Shown here: positions 26,701 to 41,700 of the stretch, piece by piece
Layout: each line of letters begins with the position of its first letter
Position numbering within the stretch: the first letter of the stretch is position 1
Source: Liolophura sinensis
Taxonomy: Eukaryota > Mollusca > Polyplacophora > Chitonida > Chitonidae
Assembly: GCF_032854445.1 (NCBI RefSeq)
Contig: NC_088302.1
Coordinates: 39,748,191-39,812,190, forward strand
Reading direction: 5' to 3'
Length of the DNA: 64,000 nt
Position numbers and translations under genes: made by a program
Notes under the pieces: generated by a model
The model's database searches: none
The model's input: only the letters and a program-made list of their open reading frames with translations
What the model was told of the DNA's origin: nothing

Positions 26701-29700
26701 ATGGAATGAGTTCAATGAAATACCATGGCTCATTGTAGTCAATGTAAAACATGACCAGGTGATCATTGCCAAATGGGTTGATAGAGCGGAGGACAAAGGC
26801 TGCGGCCAGGGCACAGAAAAACGACCTCCATAACGTCTTCAGGGGAAAGTAATAGCTCACCTGTATAACAACAACGAGAAGTCACACAACTGACTTCATT
26901 AAATTCATTTTACTTGTGTAATTGTAAAGGTTCAAATAAGGAAAATGGCAATAAGTCTGTTTACAGTAAGTGTTTTGATATTACTATGGATGTAATGTGA
27001 TGTTATGTAATGTACCAGGTACAAGCTGTTTTTACCTCCTCCAGACTGAAGAGTACCCCACCAATGGGTGCCCCAAAAGCTACACTGACACCTGCTGCAG
27101 CCGCTGCTGACATGATCTGATAAATGAAAGAGGACACAGGTACATGCAACAGGCAGTTATTATTTGAATAATGTTTAATGATGTTGTTGTAGAGGGTGCT
27201 TGGCTATGGGAAAAACGCCTTAAGCAAATCAGCCATTCAGAGCCCTTTACTACAGAAAATCGAGCATATTTATAAAATTTACCATGTACATTTTGTTGTT
27301 TCTTAAATCTGAACAAAATTAAACTTTGTGAAGAATTATTATATTCAGCGATTAATATAACCAACTATCAGTGAAAGTATGAATATACAGTTTCATCAAT
27401 ATATTATTCAAATTAAGGGATCAATGTATATAAAACTTGTATTTCTATTTCAATGCAACACTCTCTCTTCCAACACTCACCTCTCTTTTCTTGGCCTCAT
27501 TTCGACCATACTTTGGGAACAGGTAAGAGAAAATATTGCCACAGCAGCTGGCCACGTGGACGAAGGGCCCTTCCTTCCCAAGACTGAGGCCCGCAGACAC
27601 CCCTAACATCATGCCCACAGACTTAATGATCAATGTCCACTTCCCCAGGTAACCACGGATAATGAACCCACTGAGAATTGTCTTGATCTGAATAAACACA
27701 GGCCCGAAATATTGCAACTACTTTTCGCTGAATAAAGTTCAGAATTAACAGTAGAGCTACATTTCATTGAAGAAGTTCAGAATTAACAGTAGAGCTACAT
27801 TTTGCTGAAGAAATTCAGAATTAACAGTAAAGCTACATTATGTTGATATTTTGAAAGTAACACTACTAACAGCAACATTATGTTCAATAAAGTTCAGAAG
27901 TAACATTACAGCTACATTTTGTTGAGGTAAGTTCCGAATTAACATCACAGCTACATTCCATTGAAGAAGTTCAGAGTAAATATTAGAGCCACATTTTATC
28001 GAAAAGTTTCAGAACTCTTTGTGCCATACAATCACAATTCAGTGTTTTCCATTATGTCAACATGAAAAGGAATTTTTAATATCAGACACCAAGGCACATT
28101 ATATGTTACTCATGAAAAATACTAAAGCTTTATGCCACATTTGTCCGTTATAAACAGATCGTTACCTCTGGAATACCTGATCCACAGGCATATGGGGCAA
28201 ATACCCGCACCAACATAGCTGCCAATGTGGCAAAAATCAGAGCCCACACAACGTATAGCAGGTATTTGATCACGTAGGCCCCAGCATTCTGACCATCAAT
28301 TCCGAACAGTTCTGCCCACGTATACCACTGTCAAATGCACAAAGAGAGCACATCCATTTAAATAAAATGCACACACACATCTGCATTAAGAGTAACCTCA
28401 ACAATACAGGAAAACAACTACTGTGTTAGATATAACTCTGCTATGACGATATATGTCAAGATCCAATTTCATTATCTTTCTACCTTTCTGGTATGGTACT
28501 TGTTTCAGTGAAAAAACATAAAAACACTGCAATATGTTATTTGCAACAAACGATCATACAGGTTAAAGAGCTTATTTGATAACAAAAACACCTGGATTAT
28601 GAGCAGCCTAGCACAATATATTAATCAAGTCCTGTCTAGTGTTGAAATATGATGTATCTTGCTGTCTTGTTGAATTGTCTTTTACCCCCTGGTTGTCAAC
28701 TGTTGTATTTCCATCATGCATTTATCTCAAGGCTCCCAAAAGGCCCTCATAGTAATACAGAAACTGCATGACAAACATGTAGTTGAATGAATGATGGATT
28801 TGTGTTTGAAGCTACATTCTGGAACAATGGACATGGATTATTAGTGGAGTAAACTGGAGTGCCCAGAGTAAACTGGAGTGCCCGGAGTAAACTGGAGTGC
28901 CCAGAGTAAACCATCATTCTTTGCCACATACATGTACCTGACAATCTTCTTCATTTTAAACTGCAGCTGAAGCAATACTTTCCAACTTCATAGTATACAT
29001 GTATGGTATCAGCCAGTTTCATGCGTGGAGGGCCTGGTAAAAACTCCTGTCATTTGGCAAGTAAGTGTCTAACTTTTACACATGTGGCCCACTGGAAGCT
29101 CAGGTGGAAGTGTGATGTATTGGAGGGGGGGCAAATGATCTCTCAACAAACTTCAAGTACATGAAAAACTACCTAGTGTTTATGGTGTTTACTGTAATTC
29201 TTCAACCTTTTCGCATGTTTGCAATGTGTTTATTCAAGCACATCCTGAAGGCATTATTCCGTAATGACTGATAAAATTATACTTTTTGTGAAACTGGCCA
29301 ATCCAACCAATGAAGTTTAATCGCCAAAATCAAATTAAAAATGTGTATAAATTGCTCTTTCATATGCGAAATTGTCGAGGAAAAGGGTATTACTGTCCAG
29401 TCCTCGAGAAGAGTACAGGCAAGGAAATTCTAATAAATCGCAACTAACATCACAGCATTTGTTTTAGCTAATTCTGCTCAAGCCATGGTGCCATGGAATG
29501 TGTATGCTGCTACTTTTCACGATCGTATACTTGAATAGTTGAAATAAAACTCTTTAACTGAGGGAAACTGACAAGGGACTGCATTTCCCTTGTCATCAGT
29601 GCTCTCCTTTTACTCCGTATGCTGTAGAGCTGTACCTTTTCCTTGCCTCCTTAAATTGAACAAATTTACAGATGAATATTTCATAAACCTATCCGACTCA

Positions 29701-32700
29701 CTCTATCACAGCCTTTGATATCATCCTCATCGGGGAAGGTATTGTTATCCATCCAACAGCATTGTTCACGGTTGAACCAGAAGGCCTGAGCGCACACCCC
29801 TTCCTTGAGGTCTGACATCCATGTCGCACCAATGTCAATTATACCTGCTGAAGCACCTGAGAAAAAGATCACAAAAGGTAATTACCAACTATCCGCTAAC
29901 AACCATGACTGTCTGCACAAATAACACTTCCTTTAATAAGGTCCTATTGGGACAATCTCTGTAATACACACTCAGAATAAACTGTCCCTGGTTAAACACG
30001 TCTACACAAATAACACTCCTTCAGAGTCCTCTAGGACCAATGTCCATAATTCCTTCTGAGGAGCCTAAGAAAGATTCCAGTAGAACACAATTACAAGCTG
30101 TCCAAAGTTAAATGAAATTAACTGCATACCCACCCCTTTCTTCTACACCTGCAATGGAAGTCAGCAGTAAAAAACAATTACAAAGAGTGAAATGATTTTG
30201 CCTTTGCCAGTAAGGTTTCCTAATAATTCTCTGGCATTAACATCAAGGATTCTTGCTCACACGCTCACATTTGTTTCAATTTACATCTGAAGGTCTCTGG
30301 TGTGCATGAGTTTGATGTAAGACATTTAAAGGGCAGTGTGATCAAAGTCAACGATACCTGCAGATGCAGTAGACAGTAGCTCAGGTTGTTTGTCGTCCAT
30401 TTCTAGATCAGTTCAGAGTACTAAGCTGGTTCTAAAATTCATGGCCTTTCCAGGCCTCATAAAAAAGAACCCTTAAAACTTAAATTCAAATTATCAGGCT
30501 TTTTACTGCTTTCAAGGTCACGTACAATCCTGTGACGAGAATTCCTGTGATCAAGCCATGTCTTTCTGATTGGTGTTTTATGCCGTACTCAAGAATATTT
30601 CACTTATACGACGGCGGCCAGCATTATGGTGGGCAGAAACCAGGCAGAGCCCGGGGGAAACCCACGACCATCCGCAGGTTGCTGGCAGAACCACATACGG
30701 CCGGAGAGGAAGCCAGCATGAGCTGGACTTGAACTCACAACGACCGCATTGGTGAGAGACTCATGGGTCATTACGCTGCAAGCCATGTCTTAATGTACTG
30801 TGAGTATTACAGACAATTTTATTTTTTCGCTAGAAACAAGGGCAGGCCTATGCTTGTATATTTTCTACAACCAAAATCTGGATTTTTAAGATATCAGTAT
30901 TTTTCAAAACCAGTGTTTTATGATGGGAGAAATCTGTATTTATAATTTAAAATTAGAATGCAATAATTCTGTAAACAATGCACTGCATGCCTCCAACTCG
31001 CTGATTTTCAAAGACAAACTGACAAGATAAGGTTGCCTGCAAAATAAGGTTGCCTGCAGAAATGTTTCCAAAGCCGACACACAAACTTTTTCACTCATAC
31101 CGGCATATTTTACAAGAAGATATGCTGGTGATTCCACACTGTTTGTGAAGTGTGTCTGCATGAGCAAATTATGGCAATCAAGGCAACCAAAGCTGATCAA
31201 TTAAATATCAATAAATTCTCAAATTCTGCACCACTTTCTTTAATTTGCATGAATATGATTTACTAAGTCATACGATATGCCTTTCTGAAGGCCATCAGTG
31301 GAAACATCTGCCAAATATGTTTGCAATTTGGAAAGAGAATATTGCTAGCATATCTGAATTAGCTGCCCAGAATTTGTACACCTCCATAGCACATACCCGT
31401 CCTGAGTATTTATTGATTGCTACAAGCATATTCTCCAATCTACACATCAACTGGATTAATAAACAGTAACATAACAATGTTACAAATATTTTCTTTACAA
31501 TGTACACATTATACAAAAATACATTTTTGATGGTCAGGGTTAGCAGCTGTTATTATTAACTCATGTACATCTCAGTCATGTACACCCAATCTTGTTTTCA
31601 GGGTTTCCTTTTGGGCCAATTAATGGATTTTTCCAAAGCATTACTGTACAGAGCACTATGCCCTGACCAAAAAAGTTGTATGCTGCAGTAACACCCTTCC
31701 CCCACCTCCTGTAAACCATAAATCGCAACTCAGGATGGGTGTTAAAGATGTCTGACATACAACTGTTTCACACGACATACAACCCATACTACTGCTGCCT
31801 TTAAAGACCTGGTTAGTTAGTCAGGACTTACAGCTTACAACATAAAAAGTGAAATGATGTCCAGTTCCTGCCAGTTTTGCTGTTACTTTAATATGTCAGA
31901 AGGTCGGTCATATTAACACAGTTCTGACTCATCTCCTCCAATCATAATCTTAATGGCTGCTATTTGATATTTATGTACATGTATACAAAGCCAATTAAAT
32001 AATACGTAAATAAATGACAAAAGGAAATTAATAGTATTTTTGAGGCCAGCAATTGATGTTTCTGTTTTTTTTTAATGACTGGCCTAAAATAAGAGCAGGG
32101 TTTACACTACAATCTAGTTAAAATGGTGGGAAAAGGCCATAAATTCCACATTAATGCATTACATATAATGTTATATATATATATCAAGATATAAATGCTG
32201 TGGGATCTATTAGGTCCATATAGATTTGCTAGATTTCACCTGCTGCCCACATAAAGCTACTGCCCATATAAAATGCTGATTTTACCCCATCAGGCATGAA
32301 TGCCCGTTTAACGACATGACCTGACTGTGTAACATAAAACACCGTTTTCTCTTGGACAGATGCTAGTGAATCATTAATGCGCAGTTGTGTTTCCATCCCC
32401 ACAGTGCATGTTGCAAGATGCATACCGACTTGAACTTCGTCCTATATCGCCTTGGGGTACTTTAACAACAGTCTGTGTTATCAGACATTAATTCACGAGG
32501 TGTAAAATCAATAGACAGATTCATGTTCCCCAACATTTTTTGCCACTTTGAGTTTTAGCGTAACAAAAAATTGGCCCAAACCAGAACAGCTTTGGAGTAG
32601 CTGAATACAGCAGGTAATTATGCAGAAAGAGGAGGTTAGACGGCCCTCTAAGGCAGCGATCAAGATAATAGGCTGGCTTATTGTACTGAGCTGAAGACTG

Positions 32701-35700
32701 GGCTGATAACGGCTACTCAACTAATCCATATGAGACATTAGCCCTAATCAGTATACATACATGTAACCCAAGTTCCCAGAGTAGGGCCAACATCTCACAT
32801 TTAATATGCACTGTCCACAAAAGCTTTGCCACAAGCTGCATTGCCACCATGGTTACAAAACAAGGGATTTTCTCCAAAACCCTGTCGAAAGTTTAACCCG
32901 CATGACAACCGATCAGCTTATCTGATGGACTATTCATGTAGGTGCTCCGTAAAAATGTGACTCGAGCTGCCGTGTTCGGCGCAAGGCCAGTAATGCTGAT
33001 TCATCAGTGCCTCATTACAGGTAACAGTACACTGGACAGCTAGCTGTGAGAAAGCCTGAAGTTATTGAACATTCAACGCTTGAGAAATGTGCCCACCAAT
33101 GGTTGGCATAAAGCTGTACCAAAAAAAGCCCGCACTATGATGACTTCACCGACTTCATGGCAGTGGTACATGTGAGTACACATGCCCACATTGTGATGAC
33201 TTCACCGGCTGCCTGGCAGTGGTACATGTGAGTACACATGCCCACATTGTGATGACTTCACTGATTGCCTGGCAGTGGTACATGTACATGTGAGTACACA
33301 TGCCCACATTATGATGACTTCACCGACTGCATGGCAGTGGTACATGTACATGTGAGTACACATGCCCACATTGTGATGACTTCACCGACTGCCTGGCAGT
33401 GGTACATGTGAGTACACATGCCCACATTGTGATAACCTCACCCATTACATGGCAGTGGTACATGTGAGTTCACATGCCCACACTGTGATGACTTCACCGA
33501 CTGCTTGGCAGTGGTACATGTACATGTGAGTACACATGTTACTGCACAGCTGTTTGCAGTTCATTGCAACAAAGCAAACTTAGCTGACAAGATTAGAAAT
33601 TTGCAAAAGCTGCAACGACATCCTGCAAAAAGCCAATGGCATCTTGTACTCAGGCCTTTTGTTAAGTTAGTGGCCCACATTATAAGACAACCCAATAACT
33701 GACATGCAGACATACAGACAAAGAGATTTACAGAGCTGCTTTTCACTGCTAAGAAAATATCTTTGATATTCATTTAGGCAACCATGGAATTTAACATACA
33801 TTTTTTCAAGACACCAAACTCTTTTCAACCCACAATATTCATATAAACAGAAAATCCTGGCCAAGTAATATCTCAGAACACCACATGGTTTATCAGAAAG
33901 GAGACACGATGGTCAGCATCATTTTTGTAAAATTTAAATACATATATCTGAAAGTTTTACCACTAGTTTTATCAAGATGAAACTACACAAAGGAAGTCAT
34001 TGATTCTCTCAGAAAAGGACAAACCTGTTAGTGAACGCACACAGATAAACAAAAGAGACCTAGAGCCACTTACACAAAACTTTGTAAGTCGTATTTCTTG
34101 TAACTTTTTTCATAAATGACTTTTTCTTGGTTATACTGCCATAAGGAGACGTCACTTAAAAGAAATGATACGAAGAAATGATTTATGAAGTTTTGTGAAA
34201 GTGGTCCCTAGTGGTCTGTTCCATAAAGTCAGTCTTCAACTGGTCCAGAGATGGCTGTCTCAAAAGTCTATGTTCGGATGCAAAAGGTAGAGTGGGAACT
34301 GTGTTAGTTTTTGCTTTCTATCTCGGCCTTAGGCCACACCAATCAAAAAATTTCTTGTACAGGCTGAATGAATGTTTTCTTAATGTCAAAGTAGGGCATA
34401 AAAATAAAACTGAAAAAATTAACTGAAAAATCATCTAATTTGTATGAGATGTGGACTGTCCCAGCAATTGTTCATCTTAAAAACACATTTATGTGATTGA
34501 AAAGCCTTGATAAACAGGGAAATTATAAAAACACTAAGTTCAGGAAAAATAAAAGGACGGATTTTCAATTTTTATTCCATTCTTGGATTTTTTAGTGTCA
34601 GTAAAACCCAAAATAACACTGGTGTTGCCTTATTCCCCAAGCACTCGCAAGCTGAGCTGACAGCACAAGTTAAATGTTCTAGTACCATTGTACCTGAATC
34701 TAGACCACATATAGTAGCTACAATGAACTTAGTCTATGGTTTACTTAGTGTAACAGGACCCAATCTGCCATCATGTCTGTTAAGGACATCTATTGTAAAT
34801 CTTCAACCTTTTCCACTTCTAAAACACTTTTATCAGTGGAATTTATGCATACAATCACTTCGAAAATGACTCTGAAATGTTGAAAAATTCACTGCAGTGG
34901 TTTATAATTAACCCTGCTTTCACTTCCCGGGACAAGAAGGATCTTCCAGAAAAGCTGAATCTTTGGAGCATTTACAATGACCAAACAAACAGCATGTTTT
35001 CAAATTATTCTACAGCTAGTCCACAAGTGACAGCTACCCTGAACACAGGTGCTGTTTCCATGACAAATGGTTATTAAGCAGTGTCTCTGGGACAGCTGGC
35101 TTACGTTTGTAATCTCAGCTATTTGTCCTTCCGCAGCTATTTGTCCTTCTGCGTCCATGACTGTCTGGACCACTTATGGTACACACTGGTGATTGGCCCA
35201 GTAAAAGCTAGAGCAAACTGCCTCACCAGTCCAGTCTGTTTATTTCGATGTTGTCTGGGTGGATCAATGCTGTGCGAATCCACAGTTTCATTTGTCAGTG
35301 TTTGCTAACTGCGTAGGGAAAGTGAAAAATTTCATCTCCATCTAGATATATGTCAATTCTGGACACCTTCTTGCTGTTTCAGATACAAACAGTTGCTAAG
35401 CACTGGTAGTCGTGTGGCTCGCACAGTACTGATGTCAATGAAAGTTACCTAACATTTCTGACATATCACATGCCATAGCTGCACTTTATTCTCCATGCTC
35501 CATGAACTGGTGGCTGTGGTAAAACAATCTCATGTCTTGAGGACCTGTTAATTAAAGCTGCAGGTGGGTTTTACATCAAATTAATGAAAGCCTCACAATG
35601 ATGACAACAGAAGCCATTAGTCATTTAAACTTATAACAGTGGGAGTACTCTTATGTCTATAATGGTAATCTTAAAACTAACATGAACACAACATACGAAT

Positions 35701-38700
35701 ACTGCTGTATGCTTTTTATAGCTGATCTAATCTGAAGAGAAGGATTTTGACTCTCTCTTGGAGTGAGTTTGTGGAACTTAACAGTATTACCATCTACTAT
35801 TATTAAGAACATATTGAAAGCAAATTTCGGCATCAACAGGCCAGTCATTAGCCGCCTTCAAATGTTTCCTGCATAGACAGAATTTTGACCTGATCTTCTA
35901 GGGCAAAATGTACTTGTCACATTGTTCAAACTTTTGTAGATGTTTAATCAAATCTCTCCAAACCCAATGACAGATGACCTACATGAAAAGCATACATGAT
36001 CTTCAGCATAATGTAAAACACGCAAAGCCTGCAGCCCATCATATTTTCAGTAACTTAATTACAGAGTCATTAAACTTTTCTCAACAACTAAGCTTTAACC
36101 GTTGCTGTGTCATTTCCACTGTATTTATTGAGATATTAATTTACTGAGGTTGCTGCAGCAGCAGGACATTCTTTACCAGGAACTGATCCCACCCTTTCAT
36201 ACAGGTAATTACACAAATAACTCATTACAGAAGAGTAATTCTAGTACGTGACAAATTTAATTTCGTTCCGAGAATTACCTGCAGCATACATCTCATTACA
36301 AAGTTCCTGGCATGCCTAAGAAAGATGACACAGGTAATCCACCACAATTTCGCCACACTGTCACCTGATGGCTATCAATTTCCAGGCTTCTGACTAACAG
36401 AAGAACTTTTGTAATTCCAAGGAAAACCAGCAATGCTCAATCACCACTAGCATGTATCTCTAATCGCCTGTCAGTATTTGTGTACCTGTGCAGACATGTA
36501 CATCCACATGTGCACACAGAATTATCTTTGTGACAATTCTATCTGCACATTACATATTAATCATATTTTTCTATCATGATTTAACAACCATCTCTGAAGT
36601 TAATGATAACTCACTGTGGGAAATGTAGGAATATTTTCTATGGTAAGCCAATGTTTGAAGCACTTCGAGTCAGTAGGGAGTAGACTATGTAGACGTAGAT
36701 ATTCCTAGTCTGTTACTTGTTCTTTTTTAAAACACCTGACATACTTGTCAGGGTCATATTTAGAAAAACAATAAAGGTTCTGAGCCCAAACTTTAATGTT
36801 GACATTGTGACTGTGCATAATGAAATTTTTAAAAATGCAACTCAAAATGATGCTTTCTAAGAGGTTTCAAGTCTGTGAGTGAAAGAGATTTATATGAAAA
36901 CATAACTTTTTATTGGTAAACCATCATATTTTTGTTTAATTTACTTGTTAGTTTTAATACAGCTTGCTTAGTGTGTGGGGCAAACAGTTCGGGAGCCCAA
37001 ACATTTTCCAGAGCCAAAGTGACTCCAGATATGGCCCTGCTTATATTAAAAGAGATACATTTGTGTAGGAGAGATTTTCTTTCTGGAATTTTGGACAATG
37101 GAGGTCATCATTTGGATTATCTGAAACTTTAATCAATGGCTGAAAGCACACCTCCATACCTGCTGCTACTCCAACCAGCAAAACACACAACCAGCCTGAC
37201 CACGCATCGTGGGCGCTTTTCACCTTTTCCCATAATCCCTCCTGTTTCTTTTTGACGATGTTACGATGCCGCATACGATCCCGCGCGATATCTCGGAGCC
37301 AATCAATAGTGTGGAAATCATCGTACTGACCAATTCCTGGTGGAAGGTCATCCAAAGCATCCATCAAATTGGTGGAGCCTAAAAGCACAAAAACACACAT
37401 TTGTCAATTTTGTAGAGCTTAAGGTACAGATAGGGACACAATCGTCATGACGATGGTCCTGCAGACATATACTGTAAATTGACAGTTACACACTTGTCAA
37501 TTTTGTAGAGCTTAAGGTACAGATAGGGACACAATCGTCATGAAGATGGTCCTGCAGACATATACTGTAAATTGACAGTTACACATTTGTCAATTTTGTA
37601 GATCTTAAGGTACAGATAGGGACACAATCATCATGAAGATGGTCCTGCAGCCATATACTGTAAATTGACAGTTACACATTTGTCAATTTTGTAGAGCTTA
37701 AGGTACAGATAGGGACACAATCATCATGAAGATGGTCCTGCAGACAGTTACACATTTGTCAATTTCATACATATATATTTATTTATTTGACTGGTGTTTC
37801 AAATCACACTCAAGAATATTTCATTTATACACCGGCAGGAAACTGGACACAGCTTGGGCAAAACCCACAACCATCCACAGGCTGAGGAAGGCAGCATGAG
37901 CTGGACTTGAACTCACAGTGACCGCAACAGTGACATGTTCTTGGGTCATTGTGCCGCACTGGCACACTAACCTTGGCCAGGGAGGTCCTCATACTTGTAT
38001 ATAGAGCAAACTGGTGAAGCCCGAAAATTCATGAGCATACAGTTGACAAACTGATGAGGTCTTAAGTATACACAAAAATACAAATTTTTTACAATAATGT
38101 AACTAATTAAGAGTAGAAAAAACAGGCTTCTCAACCTGAAAAAGATATAACCCATATAAAATGTGTGACTAGTACATAAATTCCACAAATCAAAAGAAAA
38201 AAAATTGGGACTTACATTGTGAAATCACAATTCCTTGATAAATCATATAAGCTTAGTTATGATTTTACATACATGTACATGTCTGTCAATATTTATTTAT
38301 TTATTTGTATATTCATTTATTTATTTGATTTGGTGTTTTATGCTGTACTCAAGAATATTTCACTTATACGACGGTGGCCAGCATTATGGTGGGAGGAAAC
38401 ACACGACCATCCGCAGGTTGCTGACAGACTTTCCCACTTCCCAAGTCAATATGTTTCAGATTTATTTTCGAGGAATCATTCAACAGATAAGCATTTGATA
38501 ATGTCTCATTTTGTAAATCATTTTTAAGGCCAGCCCATCAACTCATGCATGCCTGGATCAACAACACAATACCAGTCGACTTTTAAGGACGAAAGGTTAA
38601 AAACCCTGTAACACAGCCATCAACTATTAAAGGGTCTGTAAGAAAAGTATGCCAATAGAAGGTGATACATCAATACAATTTATTTATTTGATCAGCGTTT

Positions 38701-41700
38701 TATGCCTTACTCAAGAGAATTTAACATACAATGGCTGCCAACATTATGGTTGGAAGAAACTGAATACAGCCTAGGGGAAACGAACGACCATCTGCAGGTT
38801 GGTGGCAGTCCGCCCACACATGACTGAAGAGAAAGCCAGCACACAAACGCAATCAAGTCCACATATATGGACACATATTAATGTTGAGTCTGAGGAACAC
38901 TCAGACTCGATCCACATCCATTACTAATACTGGGACTTTTCAAAAGAGAATCAATAAATCATTACATGGTTTTACATCACATATAACTGCCACATTGTGG
39001 TTTGATAAAACCCTGCACCACAACCAGCCCAGGACTGATTATAAAATGTATGTTCATGTAAGACATGAACAGTCATGAACATGATACTTGGCAGGCCAAC
39101 ATGCATAACAGTTCTTCTGCTTAGAAATTAATCGTGGGGCCTCTGTGGCTCAGTGGGTTAGCGCGCTAGCGCAGCGTAGTGACCCAGGAGCCTCTCACCA
39201 ATGCGGTCGCTGTGAGTTCAAGTCCAGCTCATGCTGGCTTCCTCTCTTGCCCTACGTGGGAAGGTCTGCCAGCAACCTGCGGATGGTCGTGGGTTTCCCC
39301 CGGGCTGTGCCCGGTTTCCACCAACCATAATGCTGGCCGCTGTCGTATAAGTGAAATATTCTTGAGTACGGCGTAAAACACCAATCAAATAAATAAAATA
39401 AATAAATAAATAGAAATTAATCTTAACAATTAACAACTTCACAAAAAACATCTTCATGTAAGTGACCATACAAGGTGGATGAATCAATCAGAATCAAGCA
39501 AAATGTATGAGTTAAATAATGGTAAACTTCAGTTGAAATACAGCAATATATGAAAATATATGTACGTCTCCATGCCTGGCAATGGTATAGAGAAATGTCA
39601 GTGCTTCAGTTAGGTCAGTAAAGGCTGACATTATGTACACTTGTAAATTTAATTCATGGTAAATATGTAATCATGCGACTTTTGTCAAGGACAATCCATT
39701 TTCACAGTAATAAAAAAAGTAATTTTTGGGAAGGGGGGGGGTTCACAACTCGGGACAGACTGATGACAAAAGAAAAAACAATGTGTACTCTAAATAAATA
39801 GGCTGAATTTGCCCAACGGTTAAAAGCCACCTTGCACAGGAATAAATAATGCAATACATAAAAAAAAGAGAACAGGGAATTTGCGGAATCCTCCGCCTTT
39901 ACTGCTTATGAGACCATGGAGACAATAAGCATTTGACGATTCTCAGGTGGACAATTTCACACCCTAATGCTCCGTCAATAGTTTACCCCCATTGCACTAC
40001 TGTGCATGAGTGCATAATTCTTGAGTATGACATTATACAACAATCAAATATATAGAAAAATAAATAACTATTGTGATTTCATTTTGATTTGTGTTTTACG
40101 ACATACTCAAGAATATCTCACTTATATGACAGCGGCCAGCATTGCAGTGGGAGGAAACCAGGCAGAGCCTGGGGAAAAGACATGAGCTTCTGCAGCTAGC
40201 CAGCAGACCATCCCACATAGGATAAATAAGACATGCCTGTTACCAGGCAAGATCATCTGACATATGAAGACGAAAATAATGACCAATTCTACTTGTATGA
40301 TCGCTGCAGTAACTGTGACCTTATTTTGTTCACACTGACTGTAGATCTATGAAACAAGATACTGACACCTGAGTAGCAGCACAGAATACTGCAGTTCATC
40401 TGAACAAAAAAACAAAAAACAAAAAAACCCCACAAAACAAACAGAATCACGCGATGTCAATGACTCAATTGCTTTCATAAATAACAAATGGCTGCATGTT
40501 CTGGATGTATATTAACCAACTAAAACAAAACAACTTGACCGACACTGTTATTGAAACCGTGATCGTGATGTCAGTTCAATAAAAACATGATTAAGTGACA
40601 CTGATCACATTATTATTATAACAGAAATAGCAATGATGTGTAATTACATATTTTGAAACATTTCTTCGGAAATGTTTCAATAGACATATTTCCGAAGGAA
40701 AAAACATATTTATATTTAAACTCTCCATCATGTCAATGGAAACTTCTACATGTATATAAAAAAACCACAAAAAAAACACAAAAAAAAACCACAAAAAAAA
40801 ACTGTAGCATATCAGATAATGTATTATGCCTGTAATTATATACCAGTAGAATGTTTTATCATGTCTGTTTTATCATAACTGCTTTTGAGTTCAAACAGCT
40901 TAAAATTTGAAAACAAGTGCATCTTCTTTAAGTAATCTTAATACCAGTTTTATCAAATTGTTGTGGACCAAGACCAGGCATATCTCCTAAATTTATGTTT
41001 TGTGTTTTTACACTTAAACAATTCTCGGAAAAATATACAGGTAGCTTTATAATAAAGACTTATATATATCCTAACTTAAACGGCATGTCCACTACAGTAT
41101 AGTAATACTGCATTATTATAATTTAATTGGTCTACAAATCTAGAATGAATCAATTTATCCCATGTATACTGTATGAACTTAGACATTCAGAAGATTTGAT
41201 CAATTTGAGACAACATTCAGCAGGGTGATTGAATGTGACTACAAACAACAGTTCTGTATTAATAATATAGAATTCATTTTCTGTTTTTATAACTTTAAAG
41301 ACAAGGCCTTTCTGTAGAAGGCTGACCCCACTATCAATATATCAAGGTGCTGCCTCACTGAATCACTATGCTAAAACACCAGACAAGAGTGACAACTTCC
41401 TATCCAGTCACTGACATTGAGCTGATCAGTGCTTGGCCTATCCTCTGATGATAATGCCAAGATATTGATTCTTAATATCTTAACAGGACACAGAACCAAC
41501 ACTGATTGGTTGAATCAGTAGAGTTGCGACCAGGCATAATGATAAAGTCTAAAACCTATGAGTGATGAAAACAAATGTCCAAATCAGTACATGTAAAAAT
41601 GTATAGGAAATACATTTACAATATGTGGATAAAGATAACACCACACAGTGGTCTTGAGCACCACCGCCATTATACTCCCCAGATAAAACTGGCAAGCCTC

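Larger units (their letters stand above)
29857..37159 (-). other. Large intron between CLC exons 2 and 3
   Basis: 7.3 kb holding a truncated SINE, the 56/62-bp minisatellite and a MITE fragment. Remaining parts are AT-rich with no recognisable coding sequence. Confidence 0.85.

Noticed and set aside
33125-33539. Regularly spaced repeats reminiscent of a CRISPR array
   Set aside because: The units are contiguous with no unique spacers, and the host is a eukaryote.
39134-39230. Possible tRNA gene with perfect A and B boxes
   Set aside because: No cloverleaf acceptor stem; it is the head of a SINE with a body, an AAAT tail and target-site duplications.
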